Of a stretch of 64,000 bases of DNA, positions 27,105-35,474 are shown one piece after another. The notes beneath the pieces were generated by a model. The model searched no databases. It was not told where the DNA came from and saw only the letters and a list, made by a program, of their open reading frames with translations. The stretch is taken from assembly GCF_004345245.1 (NCBI RefSeq), contig NZ_SLUQ01000008.1:62001-126000 (forward strand). Direction: 5' to 3'. A program made the position numbers and the translations under genes. The stretch comes from Rhizobium sp. BK251. GTDB lineage: Bacteria; Pseudomonadota; Alphaproteobacteria; Rhizobiales; Rhizobiaceae. Positions within the stretch are counted from its first letter, which is position 1, and every line of letters begins with the position of its first letter.

Positions 27105-27349
27105 CGTTCGAACCTCCCCTTTCCATCGGCAAGGCGGCCAGCCACTTGCGGCAGATCGAGAATACCGTTCGCGACCGCACGCGTCGTGCCGGAACCGGCT
27201 TGCCTCGGCTGTTCGGCGCCCGCAAGCCGCTCGCCAATTGCCTGTTGGACCAGGGCGGCAAATTCCTGGGCGGTTGTCGCGTCGGCGGGCAGGGCGTCCG
27301 AATGAACGACGAGGCGGCCGATGTGGATCTGGATGTCGCGGCTCGTCAT
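27101..27349 (-). CDS. Small eCIS accessory protein with an IxIxRLxV motif
   Basis: 82 aa from the ATG at 27349, overlapping the AAA+ gene and the HEWAH gene by 4 bp each. It starts MTSRDIQIHIGRLVVHSDAL and then has an amphipathic helix (TAQEFAALVQQAIGERLAGA). The same strand motif (I/V-x-I-x-R-L-x-V) ends the proline-rich protein encoded at 30683. Small proteins of this kind recur in tail-like loci, but no function is established that I can name. Confidence 0.75.
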   Translation of the reverse strand: MTSRDIQIHIGRLVVHSDALPADATTAQEFAALVQQAIGERLAGAEQPRQAGSGTTRAVANGILDLPQVAGRLADGKGRFER

Positions 27350-29340
27350 GGCCTGCCTCCGACGGTCGTGCTGAAATTGCGCTCCATTTTTGCGAATTCT
27401 TCGCGGGCGGCGGCGATCAACAGTTCCTGATCGATCGCGGAGCCTTTTTCCGCGGCCTTGAAGGCGGCGGCGAGCGCGACGCTGCGGATATGGCCGCCGG
27501 CGAGATTGAGGCGGGAAAGCTCCACGAAGTCGATGTCGCCAAGCGGCGCGACAGGCGGAAACTGCTTGCGCCATATTTGTTCGCGCGCCGCCATGTCGGG
27601 GAAGGGGAAGGTCACGACGAAGCGGATGCGGCGCAGGAAGGCGCGGTCGAGCGCGCTCTTCATGTTGGTCGTCAGAATAGCGAGGCCGCGATAGGCTTCG
27701 ACGCGCTGCAGCAGATAGGCGACCTCGATGTTGGCATAGCGATCGTGGCTGTCCTTCACCTCGCTGCGTTTGCCGAACAGGGCGTCGGCCTCGTCGAAGA
27801 GGAGGACTGCGCCGCTCGCTTCCGCCGCATCGAAGAGGCGTTTCAGGTTCTTCTCGGTTTCACCGATATATTTGCTGACTGTGGATGCCAGGTCGACGCG
27901 GTAGAGGTCGAGCTCGACTTCGCTTGCGATCGCCTCTGCCGCCAGCGTCTTGCCCGTGCCCGGCTCGCCGGCAAAGAGGGCGACCAAGCCCTGGCCCAGC
28001 TGGTGCTTGCGGCCGAATTCCCAATCCTCGTAGACCAGATCGCGATGGCGCAGATGCCGCGCGATGTCGCGCAAGGTTGCAGTCTGGCCGGAAGGCAGGA
28101 CAAGGTCATCGAAGGTCACGCGCGTGTCGATGCGCTGTGCGAGAGCCTCCAACCCGCCGCGCACGGCCTCGCGCGCCGCAGCCCATACGGTCGCCGGCCG
28201 ATCCGCCGGCGTGGCGGTGTCGAGACGCTCGATCACTTGTTCCAGGGATTGGGAGGTGAGATGGAACTGTTCGGACGCCCGCTTGATGGCGGCATCGACG
28301 TCAGGATCCCGGCTTTCGCCGAGGGCGGACTGTTGCCAGTGGGTGGCCAGTCGCGCCTGCGCCTGCCGCTTGCCCGGCTTTGGCAGTTCGTAGCGCACGA
28401 TTCGCCGTCGCAGCGGCAGCGTCGAAAGGCCGAATGCCGGCGTGCCGAGCCAGAGCGCCGGTCCCTCCATCCGGGCGATCAGGTCGAGTGCCGCCGTTTC
28501 CTCCGCTTCCGCATTCACCGACAGGGCCGGAACCGCTCCGGTCAGGAGGTGCTCTCGGTCCAGATGACGCGCGATGAGCGAAAGGGTGGCGCCGTCGCCC
28601 GCGAGTCCGTGCGCCGCGATCCACAGAGCGGGTCGTCCGCACTCGGCAAGGGCGGCAAGCACGAGATCGCGTCGCGCTGTGGCGTCGGTGCCTCCATGCA
28701 GCACGACAACCGGTCTCGGGTGGTCGTTGCCGTCAAGGAGTGCTGCGGTGCGCTGCGCCAAAGGATGACCGGCCGCGTCGCCACCGCCCTTCGGCGGCTC
28801 GACGAGGCTCGCCATCCCCTCGAGATGCGCATCGCGGGCGGCGATGCCGGCAATGAAGTGAAGGATGCGTTCGTCGAGACGGAGGACCGACTGCGTCAGC
28901 AGGCCGCCGGCCTGCGACTCCACGATCCGCCAGCGCCGCAGCGGACGCTCAGGCGACAATGCATCCCAATGCGATTGGGTAAGCACGGCCAGGGCAAGGC
29001 CGTAGGTTGCAGCGGGGGATCCGTTGGTATTGAAGCGCCCAACAGCAGCCCGCAGGCCTTGGTCAAGCTCCAGCCCCGCGACGAGAAGCAGCAGTTCACG
29101 CTCGAAAGGCGAGAGGCCGAAGGTTTCCGCGCAACGAATGAGGGCGGGCAGAAATCCGGAAGCGGGTTGTGCCTCGATGCAGTCGGGGATCGTGTTCGGT
29201 GTGGCGCCGTCGGCTGACAGAGCCTCTATACGCTCGCGCAGCCTGCGTATCGCCGCGACGAGCCACTGCCTGTTGAGCTCACTCCAGCTTGAGAGCGGCG
29301 TGACCGGGGCGGGCCGCATATGTTCGAGGGAAGCGCTCAT
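27346..29340 (-). CDS. AAA+ ATPase of the eCIS (Afp15-like)
   Basis: 664 aa. The C-terminal AAA+ module has Walker A GEPGTGKTLAAE, Walker B AVLLFDEADALFG, sensor-1 LAILTTNMKSALDRAF and arginine finger region LRRIRFVVTFPFP. The N-terminal 400 residues are a helical domain common to ATPases beside Afp/PVC-type loci, with a degenerate first nucleotide fold (RPVVVLHGGTDATARRDLVL). Afp15-type ATPases are needed for particle assembly or terminal cargo loading. The gene sits between the Pvc16-type gene and the cargo genes, overlapping both. Confidence 0.94.
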   Translation of the reverse strand: MSASLEHMRPAPVTPLSSWSELNRQWLVAAIRRLRERIEALSADGATPNTIPDCIEAQPASGFLPALIRCAETFGLSPFERELLLLVAGLELDQGLRAAVGRFNTNGSPAATYGLALAVLTQSHWDALSPERPLRRWRIVESQAGGLLTQSVLRLDERILHFIAGIAARDAHLEGMASLVEPPKGGGDAAGHPLAQRTAALLDGNDHPRPVVVLHGGTDATARRDLVLAALAECGRPALWIAAHGLAGDGATLSLIARHLDREHLLTGAVPALSVNAEAEETAALDLIARMEGPALWLGTPAFGLSTLPLRRRIVRYELPKPGKRQAQARLATHWQQSALGESRDPDVDAAIKRASEQFHLTSQSLEQVIERLDTATPADRPATVWAAAREAVRGGLEALAQRIDTRVTFDDLVLPSGQTATLRDIARHLRHRDLVYEDWEFGRKHQLGQGLVALFAGEPGTGKTLAAEAIASEVELDLYRVDLASTVSKYIGETEKNLKRLFDAAEASGAVLLFDEADALFGKRSEVKDSHDRYANIEVAYLLQRVEAYRGLAILTTNMKSALDRAFLRRIRFVVTFPFPDMAAREQIWRKQFPPVAPLGDIDFVELSRLNLAGGHIRSVALAAAFKAAEKGSAIDQELLIAAAREEFAKMERNFSTTVGGRP

Positions 29341-30686
29341 GCCGGCACCGTTATGCGTTGCGAGGGATCGAAGATCGGTTCGGGGCCGCTACGGTCGATC
29401 AGTACGCTGTCGGTGCCATCGACACGCAGGCGCACGAAGTGCTGTCCGGCAGGCAAGGTGTTCGGGAATTCGAAGACCAGCGGATCGGTATTATTGGTTC
29501 TCGCCAAGGCCGTTGCGGAAGTTGACCCGAGCATGAGGGTTGCGGGCTGCTCGATGTGCACCTGGGGGCGGGAGGCGAGCGTCACGGTCACCCGCGGCGG
29601 CACGCCGCCTCTCGTCGCCGTGGCGGCGGGCAGCCCGAGCCCGGCATCGGCCGCGATGACTGGTGCCGCGGCAAGCAGCAGCGGAATCCCGTTGGTCTCG
29701 TGAGGATCAGGCTCGCCTGTCGGCTTAAAGCGAATGCTTGCCGCAAGCTGTCCGGGCGCCCAATCAGCTTGAGCGGCGACGTCGTTCGGCAACGTGAAAG
29801 TAACCTCGGTACCGGCATCGTTGACATTCGATGGCGCGATTTCGATGGGCGAGGCGAAGAGGCGATGGTTCAGACGAACGAGGTGGCCCGCGCCGCCGAG
29901 CCTTACGCCGGTGATGGTCACCGGCTCGCCGAGCCGCGCGGCGGCCTGCAGCTTCTGCGGCGCGACGGTGAAAAGGGTCGGCAGCGGTGGCAGCAGGTCC
30001 GGCGTGACCTGGACGCCGCGCTCGCGATGCGTGACCGGATCACGCTTGCCGCGCGAGAGCACGGGTAGCGGCGAGATGGCGGGCTTGGTGCCCTCGATCA
30101 GCACGACGGAGATCTGATAGGCCGAGGAGGGACGATAGTGGGTCTGGATCGCCGACCACAGCTTCGACATTTCGTCCGTGTTCATGACCGAGGGCGTGAT
30201 CTTGATCTGCTCGACCTGATCGGCGAGGTCCGACGCGGTGAGCGCCTGATAGGCGGGCGGCAGCATGCTGACATCCAGCGGGCTGGGATCGAGCGCCCGC
30301 CGGATCGCAGCCCGGTCGAGCACCGGGCGCTCATGTAGCAGGTGCATTGCATAGCCGAGCAGTATTTCGGCCTGGAAATCGGCCCTGCCATAGGCGGTCA
30401 GCAGATAGTGCAGGTCGAGCGCCAAGGGTGCGTTGGTGAGCCGCTCGCCGCTTGCCGAGCTGCGCGACGGAAGCTGGGCATTGCGCCAGCCGGGATTGGG
30501 GGTCACCTGGTGCAGGAAGAGGTTGAGGCGGATCGGCGCATCGTCATTGTCGAGGTCGATCATGTCGGGCGCCACGGCCGTCACGTCCACCGTCACCCCC
30601 ATTGCGGCACCGGCCGTCACCAACCCGTCGTCGAGAAGGTTGCGCAGGACCGCGCTGACGGCGCCGATGGCGAGGGGCGAACTCAT
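29337..30686 (-). CDS. Pvc16/Afp16-type (DUF4255) tail terminator with C-terminal Ig-like part
   Basis: 449 aa. Residues 1-190 match DUF4255/Pvc16: IGAVSAVLRNLLDDGLV, DLDNDDAPIRLNLFLHQVTP NPGWRNAQLP and LALDLHYLLTAYGRADFQAE ILLGYAMHLLHE. Afp16 caps the distal end of the tube and sheath and sets the particle end. Residues about 230-449 are beta-rich, with an IPT-like start (LGEPVTITGVRLGGAGHLV) and another Ig-like piece, longer than Afp16 itself. It overlaps its neighbours by 4 bp on both sides. Confidence 0.92.
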   Translation of the reverse strand: MSSPLAIGAVSAVLRNLLDDGLVTAGAAMGVTVDVTAVAPDMIDLDNDDAPIRLNLFLHQVTPNPGWRNAQLPSRSSASGERLTNAPLALDLHYLLTAYGRADFQAEILLGYAMHLLHERPVLDRAAIRRALDPSPLDVSMLPPAYQALTASDLADQVEQIKITPSVMNTDEMSKLWSAIQTHYRPSSAYQISVVLIEGTKPAISPLPVLSRGKRDPVTHRERGVQVTPDLLPPLPTLFTVAPQKLQAAARLGEPVTITGVRLGGAGHLVRLNHRLFASPIEIAPSNVNDAGTEVTFTLPNDVAAQADWAPGQLAASIRFKPTGEPDPHETNGIPLLLAAAPVIAADAGLGLPAATATRGGVPPRVTVTLASRPQVHIEQPATLMLGSTSATALARTNNTDPLVFEFPNTLPAGQHFVRLRVDGTDSVLIDRSGPEPIFDPSQRITVPA

Positions 30687-31411
30687 GTCCTTCCTCCCGA
30701 TCCGTTGCCGCGCAGGTAGTCGCCAAGCGACACGGTCGGCTCCGGCGGCGGCCGGCGGCGCTGTTCGGGAGCAGGCTTTTGCGAAGGCTGGGCGCGGACT
30801 TCGAGCCGGTCGATCGTGACGTGGACGATCGGCCTTTCGGGGGAGCGCAACTCGTCCCGGCCGGCCATAGCGGCCTCGCTCATTGGCATCGCGCGTCCTT
30901 CAAGACCGATGAGCGGTGAAGCAGGTGGTGGAACGAAAGGTGTTTGCGGAAGCGCCTTGCCGATCACAGTCGGTCTGCTGACCTCCGGTGCTGACGGGTC
31001 CGGCCGCTGAATTTGCACGGGACGCGAAAGGCGCGGTTCGAACGGCCGCGGATCGCCGGGCAATGGTGGTCTTGCTTCCTGCGTCTGTGGCACTTCCAGC
31101 GCTGCTACGCGGCGGGGCGTCACGAGAGGCTCCTTGATTGCCGGAAAATCAGTGGCTTCGGCCGTCGCCGCCGGGCGACCGGGGGCGTCGTCAGCCCTTG
31201 CCCAGGCGGCTCCCGGCGTCTGTGGAGGCGTTCCAAGCGGAGTTGCAGGGGTGGACGGCGTTGCATCGTCGGGCTTCGCGCCGAATTCCCCCGTCTCGAC
31301 GGAAACCGGCGCGGCGGGACCTGCAAACCGGGATGGCAGTGAGAGGCGGGCCGCACCCGCCGGCACCTCGCCGCGTGCCAGACCGACCAGATTGTTCAGG
31401 AAGCTCGTCAT
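30683..31411 (-). CDS. Proline-rich eCIS accessory protein
   Basis: 242 aa from the ATG at 31411, overlapping the zinc-ribbon gene by 4 bp. It starts MTSFLNNLVGLARGEVPAGA, continues as a disordered Pro/Ala-rich region (about 30-190), and ends IVHVTIDRLEVRAQPSQKPA with a final SLGDYLRGNGSGGR. The 'HVTIDRLEVRA' strand and 'SLGDYLR' end are recurrent in small accessory proteins of contractile systems, where they probably dock on a baseplate or sheath protein. No enzyme motif. Its disordered middle could act as a linker. Function unknown. Confidence 0.78.
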   Translation of the reverse strand: MTSFLNNLVGLARGEVPAGAARLSLPSRFAGPAAPVSVETGEFGAKPDDATPSTPATPLGTPPQTPGAAWARADDAPGRPAATAEATDFPAIKEPLVTPRRVAALEVPQTQEARPPLPGDPRPFEPRLSRPVQIQRPDPSAPEVSRPTVIGKALPQTPFVPPPASPLIGLEGRAMPMSEAAMAGRDELRSPERPIVHVTIDRLEVRAQPSQKPAPEQRRRPPPEPTVSLGDYLRGNGSGGRT

Positions 31412-32139
31412 GACGCACCTGCCAGCTGCAGATAGGCGGCGCGGCGCGTCGGCGAGAGGGCCATCACCTGGTCCTCGCTCCAGCCATAGGCGCGGGCCAG
31501 CGCATCGACTTCGATCAGCGCGCGTTCTGCGGCATGGCGCAGCTCGGCCCAGACCGCCTCGCCGACATCCATGACGGCCGGCCATTCGCCGCCGCATCCG
31601 GGGCAGGCAAGTTCGAAAGTGACGACTGCGGCCGGATCGAGGGCCTCGAGGTTGTGCCCCAGCGCGGCAAGTTCGTCGTCTGCAATGTCGGAGAGGTCGA
31701 TCTCGCCGTCGACGCATCGACCGAGCAGCGCGGTGGCTGCACCCTTGCTGCTGGCGAGATGCGCGACGGCCTGCAGGTCATCGACCGTTGGCGCGCGCAG
31801 CGCGAGCGATCGTCCCGCTACCTCGATTTCGGCCCTGGTTTCCTGTGGCGCCATGCCGGCCAGTTCGCCGGCGAGGGCGGCGCTGTCGATCTCGAATTCG
31901 CAGTCGGTGCCGCAGGCGGGGCACTTGCTCCTCAAGGGCCAGCGGCGGCTGAAGAGACGATTGCGCATGGCAAGAAGCCCGATGTTGCGCGCGCCGAGCG
32001 TGCCTGGCGGCGTGCCTTCGGCCGAAAGCAGCGCGTCATCGCGGCGCCAGCGGGAGAGCCCGACGGCGCGCTCCCACAGCAGCAGAATATCGGCCTCGCG
32101 GCCATGGTCAGAGCCAGACGACATCATCGACCTCGTCAT
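31408..32139 (-). CDS. Zinc-ribbon T4-type baseplate/hub-assembly-like protein
   Basis: 243 aa from the ATG at 32139, overlapping the tube gene by 4 bp. An N-terminal helix (ADILLLWERAVGLSRWRRDD) leads into two CPxCG knuckles: CPACGTDCEFE near 73 and CPGCGGEWP near 185, which probably share one zinc. The part between has the shape 'L.LRAPTVDDLQAVAHLAS'. The pattern resembles the T4-type baseplate proteins (hub-assembly chaperone-like) that follow tube genes in eCIS loci. It may help load or fold the hub rather than stay in the particle. The exact family is my judgement. Confidence 0.78.
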   Translation of the reverse strand: MTRSMMSSGSDHGREADILLLWERAVGLSRWRRDDALLSAEGTPPGTLGARNIGLLAMRNRLFSRRWPLRSKCPACGTDCEFEIDSAALAGELAGMAPQETRAEIEVAGRSLALRAPTVDDLQAVAHLASSKGAATALLGRCVDGEIDLSDIADDELAALGHNLEALDPAAVVTFELACPGCGGEWPAVMDVGEAVWAELRHAAERALIEVDALARAYGWSEDQVMALSPTRRAAYLQLAGAS

Positions 32140-32660
32140 GCCGGTTCGGTGAACCTGGGTTCGGTCGGCTCGGTCACGTCGACATCGCGTTCCCAACCCT
32201 CGTTCTCGAGCTTGAGCGTCTGGATCGCCACCGCATTGGCATTGGCATCGAGATCGGGCAGCGACTGGAATTCCGATACCCAGCAGCGAAAGACCTTGTA
32301 GGCAAGGGCGAGCTGGCCGGCTTCGTTGTAGAACTCGATGATGATGTCCTTGCGGAAGTCCTGGAGCGAAACTTCGGCGCCGAGGCCGGAGCCGAAGTTC
32401 CAGACCTTGTTCGCCCATTTCTCGAACTCGGTATCGTGGGTTACGCCGCGTTCCAGCGTGATCGCCTCGAACTTGGTGCGTCCGGGTGACTTGCGGCCGG
32501 TGGAGGGGTCGCCGCCTTCGCGATGTTCCACCACCTCGGTGCTGCGCTTCAGTGCGGAGACCTTGGATATGCCGGCGACGTAGCGGCCGTCCCATTTCAC
32601 CCTGAACTTGAAGTTCTTGTAGGGGTCGAAGCGCTGCGGATTGACTGAAAACTGAGCCAT
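32136..32660 (-). CDS. Contractile tail inner tube protein (gp19/Afp1-like)
   Basis: 174 aa. NPQRFDPYKNFKFRVKWDGR starts the tube fold; KFEAITLERGVTHDTEFEKW and FRKDIIIEFYNEAGQLALAY follow, then FRCWVSEFQSLPDLDANANA and VAIQTLKLENEGWERD. This is the classic T4 gp19-like tube protein of eCIS ('NF.F.V..DG...', 'ITL.RG...D..F..W', '...L.LE.EGWE'). It stacks as hexamers inside the sheath. It is the only clear tube gene in the operon, 19 bp after the sheath gene. Confidence 0.96.
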   Translation of the reverse strand: MAQFSVNPQRFDPYKNFKFRVKWDGRYVAGISKVSALKRSTEVVEHREGGDPSTGRKSPGRTKFEAITLERGVTHDTEFEKWANKVWNFGSGLGAEVSLQDFRKDIIIEFYNEAGQLALAYKVFRCWVSEFQSLPDLDANANAVAIQTLKLENEGWERDVDVTEPTEPRFTEPA

Positions 32661-32679
32661 GTAAATCTCCTTTCAGCGC

Positions 32680-34164
32680 TTAGGTCGGGATATCCCCGGC
32701 GATCTGCTGGATCTTGATGACGACGAACTCGGCGGGCTTCAGCGGCGCGAAGCCGACGAGGATGTTGACGATGCCGAGGTTGATGTCGGCCTGCGTGGTC
32801 GTCTCGGAATCGCATTTGACGAAATAGGCCTGGCGCGGCGTCGTGCCCTGGAAAGCGCCCTGCCTGAACAAGCCCTGCATGAAGGCGCCGATATTCAGCC
32901 GGATCTGCGCCCAGAGCGGTTCGTCATTCGGTTCGAAGACGACCCATTGCGTGCCGCGATAGAGGCTCTCCTCGAGGAAGAGCGCCATGCGCCGCACCGG
33001 CAGGTATTTCCATTCCGAGCCGCGATCGTTGTCGCCGTGAAGGGTTCTTGCACCCCACGCCACGGTGCCGAAGACCGGGAACGTTCGCAGGCAGTTGACC
33101 GCGTGCGGATTGAGCTGGCCGTTTTCGGCGTCGCTCATGGTGGTCTTCAGGCCTGTGGCGCCGGTGAGGCTGGCCTCGGTTCCGGCGGGAGCCTTCCACA
33201 CGCCGCGGCTGGCATCCGTGCGGGCATAGATGCCGGCAACGAAGCCGCAGGGCGGGAAGTTGCGAAGAGCGCCCTGCCGCAGCGGGTCGGGCGCCTTGAC
33301 CCATGGGAAGTAGAATGCCGAGTTCGGGGCATCGACTTTGGTCTTTCCGGCAAGCGAGGCGACGACCGTTCCGACAGTATCGTTCTCGTCGCTGTCGACG
33401 ATCAGGAAGGCGCGGCGGTCGCGGGCGCGTTTCTGCATGGACTCGATGGTCGAGGCATCGATGAGACCCGGCACGCAGATGATATTGAAGAGATCGATCT
33501 GGTCAGCAATGCCGCCTGGATCGAATAGCGCAAGCAGCGCAGTGCGGAAACCGTTGTCGGTCGGATCGATGACGGTGCCGTCGTCGCCCGGTGTGCCGCT
33601 GCCAAGCGCGGCGGTCGCATTGCCTGGTGTCGTCGTGGTGCCCGCCGAAAGCTTGTCCATGAAGGCGGATCGCTCGTTGATCACGGTTGGCGCAAAGCGC
33701 GGGTCGCTCGAATCCATCGAGAGGTCAGCGAATGTCTCCACCACCGCGTCATTACTCGCCGGCACGATCACGTCGAGGCGGAAGCGGTCGGTAGCATCGG
33801 GGCGCTGCGTCAGCCTGATGCTGAAATCATGCGCCCACACGCCGGGTGAACTCGCCTCGATGTGAAGGTCGCCAATGTCGCAGGTCGCGGTTATCGCGCC
33901 CGAGGCGAGGCGTATGACATAGGCATCCGAGCCGCCATTGTCGTAGAAATGGCGAACCGAATAGCCGAGCACCGAGCGCAAATCGAGCCCGCCATAGGCC
34001 CGCTCGTAATCGGGGAAACTGGTCAGGCGCAGCGCCTTGGTGGTCGGGCCGCGCGGCGCCCAGCCGACGAAAAGTGCAATGGATGTCGCCACACCGGCGA
34101 TGCTGCGCACGCCGCTTGACACTTCTTCGATATAAACACCGGGTTGGAGAAGGGCTGTAGGCAT
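32680..34164 (-). CDS. Contractile tail sheath protein (Afp2/3-like), first gene of the eCIS operon
   Basis: 494 aa from the ATG at 34164, which has AGAGG about 9 bases upstream; the longer reading from 34248 adds an unlikely N-terminus. It begins MPTALLQPGVYIEEVSSGVR and ends with the conserved sheath C-terminus: VFEPNDEPLWAQIRLNIGAF, FVKCDSETTTQADINLGIVN and FAPLKPAEFVVIKIQQIAG. One sheath gene only, unlike Afp with three. It leads the 21-gene operon; the 335-bp region upstream is the obvious promoter zone. Confidence 0.97.
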   Translation of the reverse strand: MPTALLQPGVYIEEVSSGVRSIAGVATSIALFVGWAPRGPTTKALRLTSFPDYERAYGGLDLRSVLGYSVRHFYDNGGSDAYVIRLASGAITATCDIGDLHIEASSPGVWAHDFSIRLTQRPDATDRFRLDVIVPASNDAVVETFADLSMDSSDPRFAPTVINERSAFMDKLSAGTTTTPGNATAALGSGTPGDDGTVIDPTDNGFRTALLALFDPGGIADQIDLFNIICVPGLIDASTIESMQKRARDRRAFLIVDSDENDTVGTVVASLAGKTKVDAPNSAFYFPWVKAPDPLRQGALRNFPPCGFVAGIYARTDASRGVWKAPAGTEASLTGATGLKTTMSDAENGQLNPHAVNCLRTFPVFGTVAWGARTLHGDNDRGSEWKYLPVRRMALFLEESLYRGTQWVVFEPNDEPLWAQIRLNIGAFMQGLFRQGAFQGTTPRQAYFVKCDSETTTQADINLGIVNILVGFAPLKPAEFVVIKIQQIAGDIPT

Positions 34165-34499
34165 CGGAAGGCCTCTTTCGATCAGTTCGTCGCATGAACC
34201 GGCCCCCGACGACCGCAAGTGCGGCTGCTCGCGGGCGACTGCATTCAATCGCTACGGTTTTCGGATCTATCCTGTCGTATTGTCCCTCGGTATCTTCCGC
34301 GAGCCGACGGCGAATGACGAAGATCATTCGACTTCAGTCGCATAGCAGCATTGTTGCACTCAACACGGGCCTGCGAATGAGCCAAAGGGTGTAGGCGCTC
34401 TAAGCTCGAAGATGTAGATCGTTTTCACGCGCTCACCCGTAAGGGTTGCATCAAATTTGCCGCGGGTAGTATCCGTGGGATTGGGTCAGGGTCGCGGCG
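34165..34499 (-). promoter_or_regulatory. Promoter region of the eCIS operon
   Basis: 335 bp between the regulator gene and the sheath gene, with no supported ORF. It holds a 7-bp perfect inverted repeat and a third copy of its half-site (34311-34380). I see no strong terminator for the regulator gene, so some read-through into the eCIS operon is possible. Confidence 0.55.
34311..34330. promoter_or_regulatory. Inverted repeat, candidate operator of the eCIS operon
   Basis: cgaatga (34311-34317), six bases, then tcattcg (34324-34330): a perfect 7-bp inverted repeat. A third copy of cgaatga is at 34374-34380. The repeat lies about 150 bp upstream of the sheath start and downstream of a LuxR-type regulator gene, which makes it a candidate binding site. 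The hairpin could also be a weak terminator for the regulator. Confidence 0.4.
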
Positions 34500-35261
34500 C
34501 TAGTTGCGCGCGGAGCGAGGCGAACTGTAGGGGACCGGCAGCGGGATGGGGGCATCGCCGGGCAGCAACGCTTCGCTGCCGTTCATGCCGGAATGAAGCA
34601 ATTGCGCCGCTGCCTCGCCACGCCGCCGCACCCGCATCTTGCTGAGGATATTGTGGACGTGGCTCTTCACCGTCGCGTTCTGGATGCCGAGCTGGCGGGC
34701 GATATGCTTGTTCGACATGCCTTCGCTCATCAGGGATACGATCTCGCGCTCGCGCGGGGTAAGGTTGCCGTTCTCGACCGCGGCGGATGGCTTGGCGACA
34801 TGGCTGAGAAGGATGCCGGCGGTACGGGGCGAGCAGACGAGTTCTCCGCGTATGGCCGAATGCACCGCAGTCACGACATCATTGACCGAGCCGCTTGGCG
34901 ACACGAAGCCGGAAACGCCGGCCTCTGCGCAGGCGATCACCACCTGCTCGATCTCCGCGACGCCCAGCGCCACGATCTTTACGTCGGGCATCGCAGCCCG
35001 GATGGCGCAGGTATATTCGAGCCCCTTGGATACGGTGATGTCCAGGATCAGAACGCTCGGGGCGACGCCGACGATCTTCCTGGGCGCAATCGAGAAGTCC
35101 GATGAACCGACCACCTGGACCGAAGCCTGCAGGGAAAGCGCGAGAACGATGCCCTCCCGCAGAAGACGGATGTCGCTGAGAACGAATATTCGCGGACGAT
35201 CTTGCGGGTTCTCGGCTGGATCATTGCAGAAAATGGGAAGTGAACCGGTTTCTTGGGCCAT
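34500..35261 (-). CDS. LuxR/NarL-type regulator with altered receiver, adjacent to the eCIS
   Basis: 253 aa from the ATG at 35261 (GGAG eight bases upstream). Residues about 25-140 are receiver-like: RIFVLSDIRLLREGIVLALS with a candidate acceptor Asp in LILDITVSKG, but the conserved Lys near the end is replaced (GFVSPSGS). Residues about 165-230 are a clear LuxR HTH: LTPREREIVSLMSEGMSNKH, then GIQNATVKSHVHNILSKM. No kinase gene is next to it. It is transcribed toward the sheath gene and is the natural candidate for controlling the injection system. An alternative start at 35387 adds 42 residues and is less likely. Confidence 0.87.
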   Translation of the reverse strand: MAQETGSLPIFCNDPAENPQDRPRIFVLSDIRLLREGIVLALSLQASVQVVGSSDFSIAPRKIVGVAPSVLILDITVSKGLEYTCAIRAAMPDVKIVALGVAEIEQVVIACAEAGVSGFVSPSGSVNDVVTAVHSAIRGELVCSPRTAGILLSHVAKPSAAVENGNLTPREREIVSLMSEGMSNKHIARQLGIQNATVKSHVHNILSKMRVRRRGEAAAQLLHSGMNGSEALLPGDAPIPLPVPYSSPRSARN

Positions 35262-35474
35262 GTCATCTCCATCTGAGGACGATCTATCGATCGCTTCGCT
35301 TTCTCTGCATGGGATTTTTTCGCCTGAAGATTTATTTTGGCCCCAGATTCGCGCAGGGACAAGCCTCTCTAGTGAATAAGGTTGCAAAATAATGGATTTA
35401 TCGGTTCGACGGTCCGGTCAAAAGACGTCGCCGAGCGCAGGAAATTGCCCCCGGCGAGCCATATCTTTCCACCC

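Noticed and set aside
9870..34164. Interpretation as a prophage or R-type tailocin
   Set aside because: No integrase, capsid, portal, terminase, lysis or phage regulatory genes; the AAA+ ATPase, Pvc16-type and eCIS-core proteins point to an eCIS.
9870..34164. Interpretation as a type VI secretion system
   Set aside because: A single-piece sheath rather than TssB/TssC, and no TssJ, TssL or TssM membrane complex.
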